Source: JANPPS01 sp043758105
GTDB taxonomy: Bacteria > Pseudomonadota > Alphaproteobacteria > Acetobacterales > Acetobacteraceae
Assembly (NCBI GenBank): GCA_043758105.1
Contig: JAYVOF010000038.1
Span: 1-64,000, forward strand
DNA length: 64,000 bases
Direction of reading: 5' to 3'
Part shown: positions 1 through 8,610 of the stretch, in pieces
Layout of the letters: every line of letters starts with the position of its first letter
How positions within the stretch are numbered: position 1 is the first letter of the stretch
The notes under the pieces: generated by a model
Told to the model about the DNA's origin: nothing
Databases searched by the model: none
What the model saw: only the letters and a program-made list of their open reading frames with translations
Made by a program: the position numbers and the translations under genes

Positions 1-79
1 GCAGCGTCGGCCGAGAAAGGATGAAAGGTCGCAAGCGGAGCATGTTCTATCATGCGCACCATTTCGGCCCATAACCGCA

Positions 80-96
80 ACCCGCTCAAGGCGGGT
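80..96 (-). terminator. Possible hairpin after the helicase gene
   Basis: A perfect 6-bp stem (ACCCGC / GCGGGT) with a 5-nt loop lies 13 nt beyond the TAA at 109-111, which would be the natural end of the helicase frame. There is no clear T-run after it, so terminator function is an inference from position. Confidence 0.3.
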
Positions 97-108
97 CAGC
101 CCGGACGC

Positions 109-270
109 TTACGCCGTTACTAGACTCATCAGCTGATTTGGATGGTCGTCAAGCCAATCTAGCAGCGCTAGGATCACTTCGAGCGCCGATCCCGAGAACG
201 TCCCTGCATCGAGCCGCTCAACGATCTGCTGCAGTAGCGCCACCGGAAGGCCGGTCGCGCCGGCTACCTG
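109..270 (-). other. In-frame 53-codon continuation of the helicase gene past its amber codon
   Basis: Directly after the TAG at 271-273 the same frame stays open for 53 codons and then ends in TAA (109-111). It begins QVAGATGLPVALLQQIVERL, goes on through an acidic, helical-looking segment and ends SLVTA. The join DRWI-(amber)-QVAGATGLP reads like an uninterrupted C-terminal helical domain. The simplest reading is that the amber arose by a point change in a longer gene. Readthrough by a suppressor tRNA or a sequencing error are the alternatives. Confidence 0.6.
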
Positions 271-2886
271 CTAGATCCAGCGATCGGGCTCGGGAAGATT
301 GAGCTCCTCTCGGGCCGCGAGGGCGGAGGCGACGCGCGTACTTAGCCAGTTGGCATCGGCGGCGAGTATGGCGCGGTAGGCACCGAAGCTGCGGCGGAGG
401 AGCACGGCTGCCGGGTCGATCTCACCGCCGGCAACGGCGAGTGGCAGCTTGCTCAGTAGATAGGCGGACGCGCCACTCTGGGTGATGCCGTCGTGAATCC
501 GGTCGAGCACTAGCTTCACAGGGTCATCGATAACGAGGCATTGGTCGGCCTGCTCGAAAATCGCTTGGAGGTCCAACCAGTGCCCGTTAATCTTACTGTT
601 TTGGTTGTCGAAATCGATCACCTTGCTCGGTACGAGCAGGACGACCCCCTGCGCCCCTTCGCCGGCTCGACCGGCGCGGCCCGCGGCATTTAGGAGTTCA
701 TGCGCTTCCAGTTTCTGCATTTTGTCCGCCTGCGGGTCGAAGCGGCTGTCGCCTGAGATGAGCACGACCTCCGATGGCAGATTCATGCCCTGTGCGAGTG
801 TTGATGTCGCAAATAAGACCTTGATCCCGTCCGGGCGACGAAAAAGGCTCTCGTGGAGCTCGCGCTCTTCGCGCAGCAGCAACGCGTGGTGGCTCGCTGT
901 CCCCGTTTGCAGTGTCCCGTCCGCGGCAAGTTTCATGTAGCAATAGGCGGCGCCGCCCATCTCCTCTTCGGCAAGTTTGCGCCATTTTAGCTCATCCTCG
1001 GTAAGCGTGACCTGACTCGCTGCAACACGGGCGGGATAGGCCTTGACGCAGCTCTCGCAGAACACCGTTGTCGGGACGAATACCAAGGTCTTCATCCCAG
1101 CGCTCGCCGCCGCCGCCGCGATCGCGCCGCTAGTCTCATTGCCATTCGGGGTGACATACCAATTCCCGCCCTTGGCGCGGCCGTTTGAGAGCAGCCGTCG
1201 GTCTGCGAGCAATTGAAGCAGTGCATAATCGCGGCGGTCGGTAGTCGACCAAGTCTGAAGGAGGCTGAACAGGCCGAAGGGTTGGGCGAGCAGCGCGTTC
1301 TTAACGCCAACCGGCGGCTGGTCGTGGTCGGGATAGTCGGTGCGCGCCTGGGCTAGCATCGACTTGAGCGCGGCGATCTGCTCGGCCGGATACACGACGC
1401 AGCCGCGCACCTGCCGGGTCGGATTCCAGCTCAGGTCGAGGGTCAGGCATGGCCGGCCAGTTAGAAATTTGATCCAGCCGGCGATCTCCTCGGCGTTCTT
1501 CATCATCGCCGAGAGCAGGAGCAGGTCAGCGGCAGGCGCGACGCGGGTGAGGTTGAGGATGGCAAGCATCGCATCGAGGCCGCGCCGGCTGCGGTCATCG
1601 TCGCGCGGATGCAGGAGGTGGCACTCGTCAAGGACGATCAGTGCGACATTGGCGAACGCGTCGGGATCGACCGACAGCAGCATGAGGCAGCGTTCGGGTG
1701 TCATGACGGTGACCTCGCCAAGCACGACGACGTCGCCAGTTCCTACGTCCTCATCGACTTCGGCAATGATGCTGTAGTCGCCGAACGTCCTCTTGAGCGA
1801 GCGCTGGGTCTGCCCGACCAGCGCATGGGTGGGCGCGAGGAATATCACCCGTTCGCCGCGCAGCAGCGCGGTGGCGATCTTCAGCTCGGCGAGCGTCGAC
1901 TTGCCGCCACCGGTCGGAAAGCTGATTGCCGAGGAGATCCCCTGCTCGAGATAGCCCTTCGCAATCGCCTCGCGATGATTGCGCCAGAGATAAGGCCTTT
2001 GGTGCGCCATCCGACGGAGCGTCTGCCACCAGCCATTCTCCTCAACGCCGCCCGGTGTGGGGGTGCGACCAAGCGCGGTGGTAAGGAGGTCGCCTTCAAG
2101 GCCGAGTAGGAGGTTGGCGAGATGCAACGGCCCTGGATAGAGGCTGAGCAGCTTCTCGCCGCTGACGCCGGCGCCGACGATCGGTTCGCTCGCCAGCGCG
2201 CGGACCTTGGCGAATAGCGTGCTCGAGGGCGGGGCGCCGCCGGCCTCAGGTGCAAGATCGACGCGCAACCGCAGCTGCCGAGCGAGACTGGTGACACCGC
2301 GCAAGAGCAGCAGGCGGAGCGCGTCGAGAGCGCGCAGGCCGAGGTCATCGCTTAGCAGATCGATCTCGGGCTCTTGGGCAGCGACGACCTCGCCGAGCCG
2401 GCCCTGCGCGAGTCGGCGGACCGCAACGAGCAGCGCACGCTCGATTAAACCGGCATCAGAGGCGGGCACAATACGCTTGGCGGCCTCGGCCGCATCGGCA
2501 TGCGCTTCGGCCAGCAGGAACAACAAAGTCGCGCAGACGTCTGAACTGACCGCGCCCATCTCGACGTGGCTGCTCGCCTGGGCACCCCGGAGCGCCAAAG
2601 ACACCGCTTGGTGCGCGGAGGCGGCGACGAATGCGGCCGAGGCGCGGTTCTCGCGGTTGGGCAGCAGCGCGACATAGATTTCATGAGCGGCGGCTATGCG
2701 GCGCAGTTCTGCGACCGTGGACGCTAAGCTCACGTCGTCCGGGTCGGCCGGTGCACCGCGCAGGCGGATGCGCGCCGAGACGATGTCGGCGAACGCTTCA
2801 GTCAGGCGCTTGGGCAGATTCTCAAGGTCGAGCCCCTCAAGAGGTGGCGCCGCGCGGATCAAGGCGGCCGTTGCCGGATCAAACAC
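271..2886 (-). CDS. HamB-like superfamily 2 DNA helicase (Hachiman-type defence), ended by an amber codon
   Basis: An 871-residue ATP-dependent helicase with a GTG start. Visible motifs in order are Walker A PTGGGKST near residue 325, motif Ia LAPTHALVGQT, DECH in VLDECHLL, motif III LLSAMM, and motif VI GRAGRAGEG near residue 735. The DECH box with a GRAGRxG motif VI is typical of the Ski2/Hel308-like group to which HamB belongs. The N-terminal 300 residues are helical and of no recognised domain. The gene overlaps the upstream nuclease gene by 8 nt (GTGTTTGA), so the two are probably co-translated. In known Hachiman systems the helicase senses abnormal DNA ends and releases the nuclease partner. 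The frame stops at a TAG but continues open to 109, so the protein may lack its last 54 residues. Family assignment rests on gene pairing and motifs; AbpAB-type pairs are the nearest alternative. Confidence 0.75.
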   Translation of the reverse strand: MFDPATAALIRAAPPLEGLDLENLPKRLTEAFADIVSARIRLRGAPADPDDVSLASTVAELRRIAAAHEIYVALLPNRENRASAAFVAASAHQAVSLALRGAQASSHVEMGAVSSDVCATLLFLLAEAHADAAEAAKRIVPASDAGLIERALLVAVRRLAQGRLGEVVAAQEPEIDLLSDDLGLRALDALRLLLLRGVTSLARQLRLRVDLAPEAGGAPPSSTLFAKVRALASEPIVGAGVSGEKLLSLYPGPLHLANLLLGLEGDLLTTALGRTPTPGGVEENGWWQTLRRMAHQRPYLWRNHREAIAKGYLEQGISSAISFPTGGGKSTLAELKIATALLRGERVIFLAPTHALVGQTQRSLKRTFGDYSIIAEVDEDVGTGDVVVLGEVTVMTPERCLMLLSVDPDAFANVALIVLDECHLLHPRDDDRSRRGLDAMLAILNLTRVAPAADLLLLSAMMKNAEEIAGWIKFLTGRPCLTLDLSWNPTRQVRGCVVYPAEQIAALKSMLAQARTDYPDHDQPPVGVKNALLAQPFGLFSLLQTWSTTDRRDYALLQLLADRRLLSNGRAKGGNWYVTPNGNETSGAIAAAAASAGMKTLVFVPTTVFCESCVKAYPARVAASQVTLTEDELKWRKLAEEEMGGAAYCYMKLAADGTLQTGTASHHALLLREERELHESLFRRPDGIKVLFATSTLAQGMNLPSEVVLISGDSRFDPQADKMQKLEAHELLNAAGRAGRAGEGAQGVVLLVPSKVIDFDNQNSKINGHWLDLQAIFEQADQCLVIDDPVKLVLDRIHDGITQSGASAYLLSKLPLAVAGGEIDPAAVLLRRSFGAYRAILAADANWLSTRVASALAAREELNLPEPDRWI

Positions 2887-3676
2887 CGCCGATTGCCGTA
2901 ATTTTGCCGATTACGCGATCGGCGAACCCCTCCATCCAGCTTCGCAGCGCGGGCAGATAGATGGTGTCGGCGCGCCGGCGTGCCGCCGCACCAGGCGCGC
3001 TGTCGTCGAAGCCCTTGAATAGGCCGGCGCGGGCCGCCTCGTGATTGTGTGTGTCACCGATGGTGATGCTAATGCGGTAGTGTCGGACCTCGTGCCAGAG
3101 CGTGTTAGCGATGGCGCTGTCGAGGTCGAACCCCGGGTCGGCTGCGGCGTATGCATCGAGCATGCCGCTCACTTCCTGGCTGAGCTCGTTCAGGCGCTCA
3201 CCCCTCTCTAGCGCGACGATGCCCGGCCAGACATCGTCGCGAATGGTGTCCCGGGCGTTGTCGGTCGCCTTATCCTCGAAGACAACCACCGCGGTGATCG
3301 TCGTGCCCTCCGCGTTCAAATCGAGCTGCAACCCATCAAAGCCTTTGTCCGCCTTGCGGATGTGCGGCATCCGCGTGAGCGAGGCGGACGGCTGCTGATG
3401 CGCGGCGATCCACGAGATGGTCTGAAACAGCCAGCCGTCGCGGTGCCAGGGATCGGCTCCCGTTGTGAGCGTCAGCTGCTTGATCGCGGCATTGGCCTGT
3501 TCGGTATTGGCGATGGGTCCCGGGACACCCGCACCGCTCAGGATTTTCATGACATGGCGGTACTGCCCCAGCACAATGCGTGCGACGCGCTCGGCGAGCA
3601 GATCCTCGTCCTCGATCGTCCAGGCCCAGCCATGGCAGAGCTCGCCATGATCGATTGGAATGAGTGTCAGGGTCAT
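2879..3676 (-). CDS. HamA-like DUF1837 nuclease (Hachiman-type defence)
   Basis: A 265-residue protein matching the DUF1837/HamA pattern in size and position. It has a PD-(D/E)xK-like core: D114 in GFDGLQLDL followed by E134 and K136 in VVVFEDKAT, preceded by HRDGWLFQTISWIAA, which resembles the conserved helix before the core. HamA is the nuclease effector of Hachiman and degrades DNA when released by HamB. The start at 3676 was chosen because the frame upstream (to 3832) overlaps the tail of the broken integrase gene and looks non-coding there; a weak AGAG lies upstream. It overlaps the helicase gene by 8 nt. All proposed active-site residues are intact. The nuclease fold is inferred from motif spacing, not from a database match. 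Confidence 0.7.
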   Translation of the reverse strand: MTLTLIPIDHGELCHGWAWTIEDEDLLAERVARIVLGQYRHVMKILSGAGVPGPIANTEQANAAIKQLTLTTGADPWHRDGWLFQTISWIAAHQQPSASLTRMPHIRKADKGFDGLQLDLNAEGTTITAVVVFEDKATDNARDTIRDDVWPGIVALERGERLNELSQEVSGMLDAYAAADPGFDLDSAIANTLWHEVRHYRISITIGDTHNHEAARAGLFKGFDDSAPGAAARRRADTIYLPALRSWMEGFADRVIGKITAIGGV

Positions 3677-3794
3677 CGAATCTCTGGACCAGCGGCTTGT
3701 GCTAGCGGCTGAGGCGAGCCAAACAGCAGTCGCCATTCGTGCGAGCGGCCTAGATGAGGCACAAAGCGGAATTGCGCTGCCAAAACTCTCGGCT

Positions 3795-4800
3795 TCAAAG
3801 GCCAACCTTCCCCGAGGGACTCGCATTTCCAAGTTTAGCTCGTCGCACGTAGGTTCGCATGGACGTTAAACTTCGGTGGCGAGTGTGGCCCATGATCTCT
3901 TCGTCGGGCACTCCGCTGCGGTAGGCTGCAGTGACAAAGCCGGCTCGCAATCCATGTGGGCTGTGACTGGCTCAGCCCAGGTGTTCGTGATCCCCGCCTG
4001 ACCCGCGCGCTTGACTAGGATCTGGCGAACAGCGCCGGAAGTCAGTCGACCCTGCTCTACCGCCCCGCCGCGGTTCACCTTCCGAAAGACGGGCCCGTCG
4101 TCAATCCCGGCCTTGGTCAGCCATTCATGAAGAGCGGTCACCGGGCATGTCTCGACCGCTTTGCCGCGGCTGATGCCGATACGGGCGCCGGCCCCCTCGG
4201 CGTCCGTCTTCGAACGCGTGATCAAGAGCACGAGCCCGTCCTCCGTCCAGGTGAGGTCGGCGACGTTCATGCCGACCAGTTCCGAACGGCGCAGGGCACC
4301 TGCGAAGCCGACGAGGAAGAGGGCACGGTCGCGAGTTCCCGCAAGCGTAATACCGCAGGCTCGGACCAGCTTGCGCATGTCGGCGATGGTGAGAGCGGCT
4401 GAGCGACGTGGTGGTGTCCCGTGCTTGCGACCGATGCCGCGCAGAGTTTCACGGATGGCGGGTGCTTGGTGTCGAGCGGGTGTCCGGCGATGCCACACGC
4501 ACGGGCGATCGCGGCAACGCGGCGGCGAAGTGTTGGCAGCGCGTAACCTTCGCCAGCGGCGGCGAGGTAGGCGCCAATGACTTAGGGTGTGGCGGGCATA
4601 GGCTTGAAGCTGTGCTTGCTGCACCAGGCGTTGAAGTTTGCCAAGTCTGTGGCCTAGGCTTTGATGGTCGCAGGCGCGTCGGATGCGTCCTGATAGGCCT
4701 TTGATTTGGCTAGAGCCATAGCGGCCCGTGGTGTTGGGGCATCTTCGCCGCGGGGCTTGGCCGGCGGCCGGGCCGGGAGCGTGGTTACGGACTTCGTCAT
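3795..4800 (-). pseudogene. Degraded tyrosine recombinase/integrase
   Basis: Three reading frames must be joined to rebuild one phage-integrase-family protein. The N-terminal frame starts at the ATG at 4800 (MTKSVTTLPARPPAKPRGED) and contains two in-frame stops, one in KA*ATDLANFNAWCSKH and one in ATP*VIGAYLAAAGEGYA. Near 4470 a single-base loss moves to the core frame, which holds ALRRSELVGMNVADL with the first catalytic Arg and a long catalytic domain. Near 3975 another single-base loss moves to the C-terminal frame with HSPHGLRAGF (His-x-x-Arg), IMGHTRHRSL (the His/Gly box) and SMRTYV with the catalytic Tyr, ending at 3795. The gene cannot make an active recombinase. Its position next to the defence pair suggests it once mobilised this island. 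Confidence 0.85.
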
Positions 4801-5256
4801 TGTGAAATCCTCGTAGCACGAAGCCATCCACATAAGCGACGATAATATCCATTACAGCTTCTTAAGCGTTGATAAGTAGTAGGATGCGCCAGTTGGTCCT
4901 AAGAACTGTGGGCCGGCCTTGAGATCGGTCCCTCGCTAGGGTTCTAGACCGAGCATGACCGTGGCTTTACCTCTTTCAAACAGGAGGAACCGCCGGGAAG
5001 TCCGATTGTGGCTATCCCAGCCTTCTCGATCGAAACGCGATCGGTGTGATTTCGCAGGATCAGAAAGGTCCGCTTTCGGGCGACCGCGTCCAGCCCGTTA
5101 ATGGCGGAGATTAAGCGCAAACCGGATATTGTAAAATCAATCATGGTTCTGCTGCAAAGTCGGCGTTTACCCGACCTCGAAGCAGGCCCTCGCCACAAAG
5201 CACAAGCACGCTGACATCAGCACCGCCAGCGCCTATCTTGAGGCAGGAGGCGTGCG
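4801..5256. other. 456-bp stretch without a recognisable gene
   Basis: No convincing gene is present. A minus-strand frame (4944-5198) could encode 84 residues but has no recognised similarity and no good ribosome site. A plus-strand frame running into the DUF29 gene reads TSKQALATKHKHADISTASA around 5170-5230 and may be the tail of a lost gene. An AGGAGG-type ribosome site for the DUF29 gene sits at about 5244-5249. The stretch looks like eroded island border DNA. Confidence 0.4.
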
Positions 5257-5715
5257 ATGCCGGATAGTTTGTATGACCGGGACATCCTGAGCTGGTCCGA
5301 ACAGCAGGCCGCCCTGCTACGCCGGCTCGCGCGGGGTGAGCGGGTGAATGCGGCCGTGGACTGGGACAATTTGATCGACGAGGTCGAGACCGTGGGCCGT
5401 ACTGAACTCCGCGCCTGCGAAGGTCTGCTTTACCAGGCGTTGCTTCACTTACTAAAGCTACGTTTCGGTCTCGATCCGCAGCCGAAGGCGCACTGGGCCA
5501 ACGAGACCGAGACGTTCTTGGATGGCGCTCAGCGGGCGTTCACGCCGTCGATGCGCCACCGCGTGATGCTGCAAACCGAATACGCCCGTGCCCGGCGGAA
5601 ATGTCTAAGGGTGCTGAACCCGGAAACACAGATTTCGCAAGCCTGTCCCTACAACTTGGATGATTTGCTCGACCCCGATGCCGACCTGGATCGTCTGCTG
5701 TCCAAATTAGATTAA
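5257..5715 (+). CDS. DUF29 family protein
   Basis: 152 residues. The N-terminus LYDRDILSWSEQQAALLRRL and the following WDNLIDEVETVGRTE are the standard DUF29 signature (YD-D-x-W-x-QA-x-LLR and the N-L-x-EE-x-x-x-x-GR block). The rest is helical with conserved Trp and Arg residues. DUF29 proteins are small cytosolic proteins of unknown function, common in cyanobacteria and alphaproteobacteria and often near mobile DNA. The start has a good upstream AGGAGG. Its place at the edge of the defence island suggests it may be accessory; it ends 13 nt before gabD but is probably not functionally linked to it. Confidence 0.85.
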   Translation: MPDSLYDRDILSWSEQQAALLRRLARGERVNAAVDWDNLIDEVETVGRTELRACEGLLYQALLHLLKLRFGLDPQPKAHWANETETFLDGAQRAFTPSMRHRVMLQTEYARARRKCLRVLNPETQISQACPYNLDDLLDPDADLDRLLSKLD

Positions 5716-5728
5716 CCGGAGACCCCCC

Positions 5729-7207
5729 ATGCTCAACCAGACCGCCCCCCTGCCGCTGCACGACCCGAGCCTATTTCGCCAAGCCTGCCATATCGATGGC
5801 AAGTGGATCGAGGCGGATAACGGTGCCACGCTCACCGTCCGCAACCCCGCCACCGGCGACATCATCGGCACCGTGCCCGCCCTGGGTGCGGCGGAAACGC
5901 GGCGCGCGATCGAGGCGGCGCACCGGGCGCAGCCGGCGTGGCGGAACAGGCTGGCCAAGGAGCGGGCGGCCATTCTGCGCCGCCTGTTCAACCTCATGAT
6001 CGAGAATACCGACGACCTCGCCCTCATCATGACCGCCGAGCAGGGCAAGCCGCTGGCGGAAAGCAAGGGTGAGATCGCCTATGCCGCGTCGTTCATCGAG
6101 TGGTTCGCCGAGGAAGGTAAGCGCATCTATGGCGACATGGTGCCGCAAAACCAGCAGGGCCGCCGCATTCTGGTGATGAAGGAGCCCATCGGCGTGTTCG
6201 CTGCCATCACGCCGTGGAACTTCCCGGCGGCGATGATCACGCGCAAAGCCGGGCCGGGCTGGGCGGCGGGCTGCACCGGGGTGATCCGGCCCGCGAGCCA
6301 GACGCCGTTTTCCGCGCTGGCCCTCGCCGTCTTGGCCGAGCGCGCGGGCATGCCGGCCGGGGTGTGCAACGTCATCACCGGGCCATCGGGGCCGGTGGGC
6401 GGTGAGCTCACGTCCAATCCGCTGGTGCGGAAGCTCACGTTTACGGGCTCCACCGAGGTCGGGGTCAAGCTGCTGGCGCAGATCGCGCCCACAGTGAAGA
6501 AGGCCAGCATGGAGCTGGGCGGCAACGCGCCGTTCATCGTGTTCGATGACGCGGATTTGGACCAGGCGGTGATCGGGGCCATGGCCAGCAAGTTCAGGAA
6601 CGCCGGGCAGACCTGCGTGTGCGCGAACCGGTTGCTGGTTCAGGCCGGCGTGTATGAGGCGTTCACGGCCAAGCTGAAAGTCGCCGTCGCTGCCTTGCGC
6701 GTCGGCAACGGCATGGAGCCCGGCGTCACCCAAGGGCCCATGATCAACCAGGACGCGGTCGCGAAGGTCGAGGCGCATATCTCGGACGCGCTCGCACGCG
6801 GCGCGCATGTGGCCCTGGGCGGCAAGCGGCACGCGCTGGGCGGCAATTTCTTCGAGCCGACCATCCTCACCGACGTGCCACGGACCGCGGATATTTTTCG
6901 GGAGGAGACGTTCGGCCCCGCCGCCGCGCTGTTTCGCTTCGAGACCGAGGCGGAGGCGATCGAGATGGCCAACGACACCGAATTCGGCCTTGCCGCGTAT
7001 TTCTACAGCCGGGACGTGGGCCGCATCTTCCGCGTGGCGGAAGCGCTGGAATACGGCATCGTTGGCGTGAACGAGGGCATCATCAGCACCGAGGTGGCCC
7101 CCTTCGGCGGGGTAAAATCTTCCGGCCTCGGACGGGAGGGCGGTAAATACGGCATCGAGGACTATCTCGAGATCAAATATGTGGCCCTAGGAGGCATCGG
7201 CGCGTGA
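5729..7207 (+). CDS. gabD: NAD(P)-dependent succinate-semialdehyde dehydrogenase
   Basis: 492 residues of the aldehyde dehydrogenase superfamily. It oxidises succinate semialdehyde to succinate in the GABA shunt. Visible landmarks are TPWNFPAAMITRK (cofactor and substrate entry), FTGSTEVGVKLL (NAD-binding loop), the general base Glu in MELGGNAPFIVFDDADLD near residue 258, and the catalytic Cys in NAGQTCVCANR near residue 292. The C-terminal PFGGVKSSGLGREGG is typical of the GabD/DavD group. Length fits the family (about 480-490). It overlaps the following glutathione reductase gene by 4 nt, so both are likely made from one message. Glutarate-semialdehyde activity is possible and cannot be excluded from sequence. 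Confidence 0.9.
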   Translation: MLNQTAPLPLHDPSLFRQACHIDGKWIEADNGATLTVRNPATGDIIGTVPALGAAETRRAIEAAHRAQPAWRNRLAKERAAILRRLFNLMIENTDDLALIMTAEQGKPLAESKGEIAYAASFIEWFAEEGKRIYGDMVPQNQQGRRILVMKEPIGVFAAITPWNFPAAMITRKAGPGWAAGCTGVIRPASQTPFSALALAVLAERAGMPAGVCNVITGPSGPVGGELTSNPLVRKLTFTGSTEVGVKLLAQIAPTVKKASMELGGNAPFIVFDDADLDQAVIGAMASKFRNAGQTCVCANRLLVQAGVYEAFTAKLKVAVAALRVGNGMEPGVTQGPMINQDAVAKVEAHISDALARGAHVALGGKRHALGGNFFEPTILTDVPRTADIFREETFGPAAALFRFETEAEAIEMANDTEFGLAAYFYSRDVGRIFRVAEALEYGIVGVNEGIISTEVAPFGGVKSSGLGREGGKYGIEDYLEIKYVALGGIGA

Positions 7208-8583
7208 CGTATGACTATGATCTGTTCGTGATCGGTGGCGGCTCCGGGGGCGTCCGGTGCGCCCGGATTGCCGCCGGGCACGGGGCGCGGGTGGGTATTG
7301 CCGAGAATGCGCAATGGGGCGGCACCTGCGTGAACCTCGGCTGCGTGCCGAAGAAGATGATGGTGCAGGCGGCAGAGTATGGCCGGCTGGCGGAGGATTC
7401 ACGCGGTTTCGGCTGGAATACCGTGCCCGGCGCGCACGACTGGTCGGCGCTGATTGCCACCAAGGACGCCGACCTTGCCCGCCTCCGCGGCACCTATCAC
7501 AGCCTGCTGGCCGGTAGCGGCGTGGTGATGCACGAAGCCCGCGCCAGGTTTACCGGGCCGCATACGTTGGATGTCGGCGGCTCGGTGGTCACCGCCGAAC
7601 GCATCGTCATCGCCACTGGAGGCACCCCGCTGATCCAGCCGCCGATCGAGGGCATGGAGCTCGGCATCGTCTCGGACCAGGCGTTCTCGCTACCAGCATT
7701 GCCCAAGCGCGTGCTGATGGTCGGCGGCGGCTATATCGGCATCGAGTTCGCTGGCATTTTCCATGGCTTGGGTGCGGCGGTGGACGTGGTCTATCGCCAG
7801 CCCTTGCCCCTGCGCGGCTTCGACGAGGAAATCCGTCAGGCCCTGGCCGATTCGATGGTCGCGGACGGAGTGCGTCTCCATTGCAGCCAGACGGTGCACA
7901 AGATCACCGCCCGAGGCGACGCGCGGCACGTGATCCTGACCAATGGCCACGAGCTGGAGGTGGATTTGGTGTTCTTCGCCGTCGGCCGCGCGCCAAAGAC
8001 CGCCGGCCTCGGCCTCGAGCACGCCGGGGTGAAGACGGACGCAAAGGGGGCGGTGGTGGTGGATACGGAGTTCACGACGAGCGCCGCGCATATCTTCGCC
8101 ATCGGCGATGTATCCAACAAGCTGAACCTCACCCCGGTCGCGATCGCCGAGGGCCACCATCTGGCGGACCGGCTGTATGGTCCCGGGCGTCCCCGGACCT
8201 GGCAAATGAACCCGGTCGCCACCGCCGTGTTCAGCAACCCGCCCATCGCCACCATCGGCCTCACCGAAACGGAGGCCGCACTGCGGGGACCCACGGACAT
8301 TTACACCGCTCATTTCAAGCCGATGCGCCACGTCCTGTCCGGCCGCAACCGCCGCACGTTCATAAAGATGGTGGTGGACCAGGCCAGCCAGCGCGTGCTG
8401 GGCGTACACCTGCTGGGCGACGACGTGCCGGAGATGATGCAGGGCATCGGCGTGGCGCTGACCGCCGGTGCCACGAAACAGGATTTCGACCGCACCATCG
8501 GCATCCATCCCACGAGTGCGGAGGAGTTCGTCACCCTGCGCACCCGCACACGCGAGGTGGGCCTGGCGCAGGCGGCGGAGTAA
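7204..8583 (+). CDS. gor: Glutathione-disulfide reductase
   Basis: 459-residue flavoprotein of the pyridine nucleotide disulfide oxidoreductase family that reduces GSSG to GSH with NADPH. It starts with GTG overlapping the gabD stop (GTGA). The FAD-binding GGGSGG lies at the N-terminus, the redox-active pair in GGTCVNLGCVPKK near residues 42-47, the NADPH Rossmann motif VGGGYIGIEFAG near residue 178, and the C-terminal catalytic His-Glu in HPTSAEEFVTL. VVYRQPLPLRGFDEE carries the Arg residues that favour NADPH. Its repeat-type palindrome downstream, a likely terminator, has been split by the IS element. Confidence 0.93.
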   Translation: MTYDYDLFVIGGGSGGVRCARIAAGHGARVGIAENAQWGGTCVNLGCVPKKMMVQAAEYGRLAEDSRGFGWNTVPGAHDWSALIATKDADLARLRGTYHSLLAGSGVVMHEARARFTGPHTLDVGGSVVTAERIVIATGGTPLIQPPIEGMELGIVSDQAFSLPALPKRVLMVGGGYIGIEFAGIFHGLGAAVDVVYRQPLPLRGFDEEIRQALADSMVADGVRLHCSQTVHKITARGDARHVILTNGHELEVDLVFFAVGRAPKTAGLGLEHAGVKTDAKGAVVVDTEFTTSAAHIFAIGDVSNKLNLTPVAIAEGHHLADRLYGPGRPRTWQMNPVATAVFSNPPIATIGLTETEAALRGPTDIYTAHFKPMRHVLSGRNRRTFIKMVVDQASQRVLGVHLLGDDVPEMMQGIGVALTAGATKQDFDRTIGIHPTSAEEFVTLRTRTREVGLAQAAE

Positions 8584-8588
8584 CCTCC

Positions 8589-8610
8589 TTCCCCCTCTCC
8601 CTCCGGGCTA
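8589..8610. repeat. Left half of a palindromic repeat split by the IS element
   Basis: The CTTCCCCCTCTCCCTCCGGG-type arm is the left half of the short palindrome found at several places in this window. Its matching arm is at 10027-10049, on the other side of the IS. Joined, the arms meet at a central CTAG, which suggests the element inserted into the loop of this palindrome. Confidence 0.7.

Noticed and set aside
3677..3832. Longer N-terminus for the HamA-like protein
   Set aside because: It overlaps the tail of the broken integrase in another frame, lacks family similarity and has no ribosome site; the ATG at 3676 gives the normal length.
4944..5198. 84-codon minus-strand gene
   Set aside because: No recognised similarity, no ribosome site and location in eroded island DNA; not enough support.
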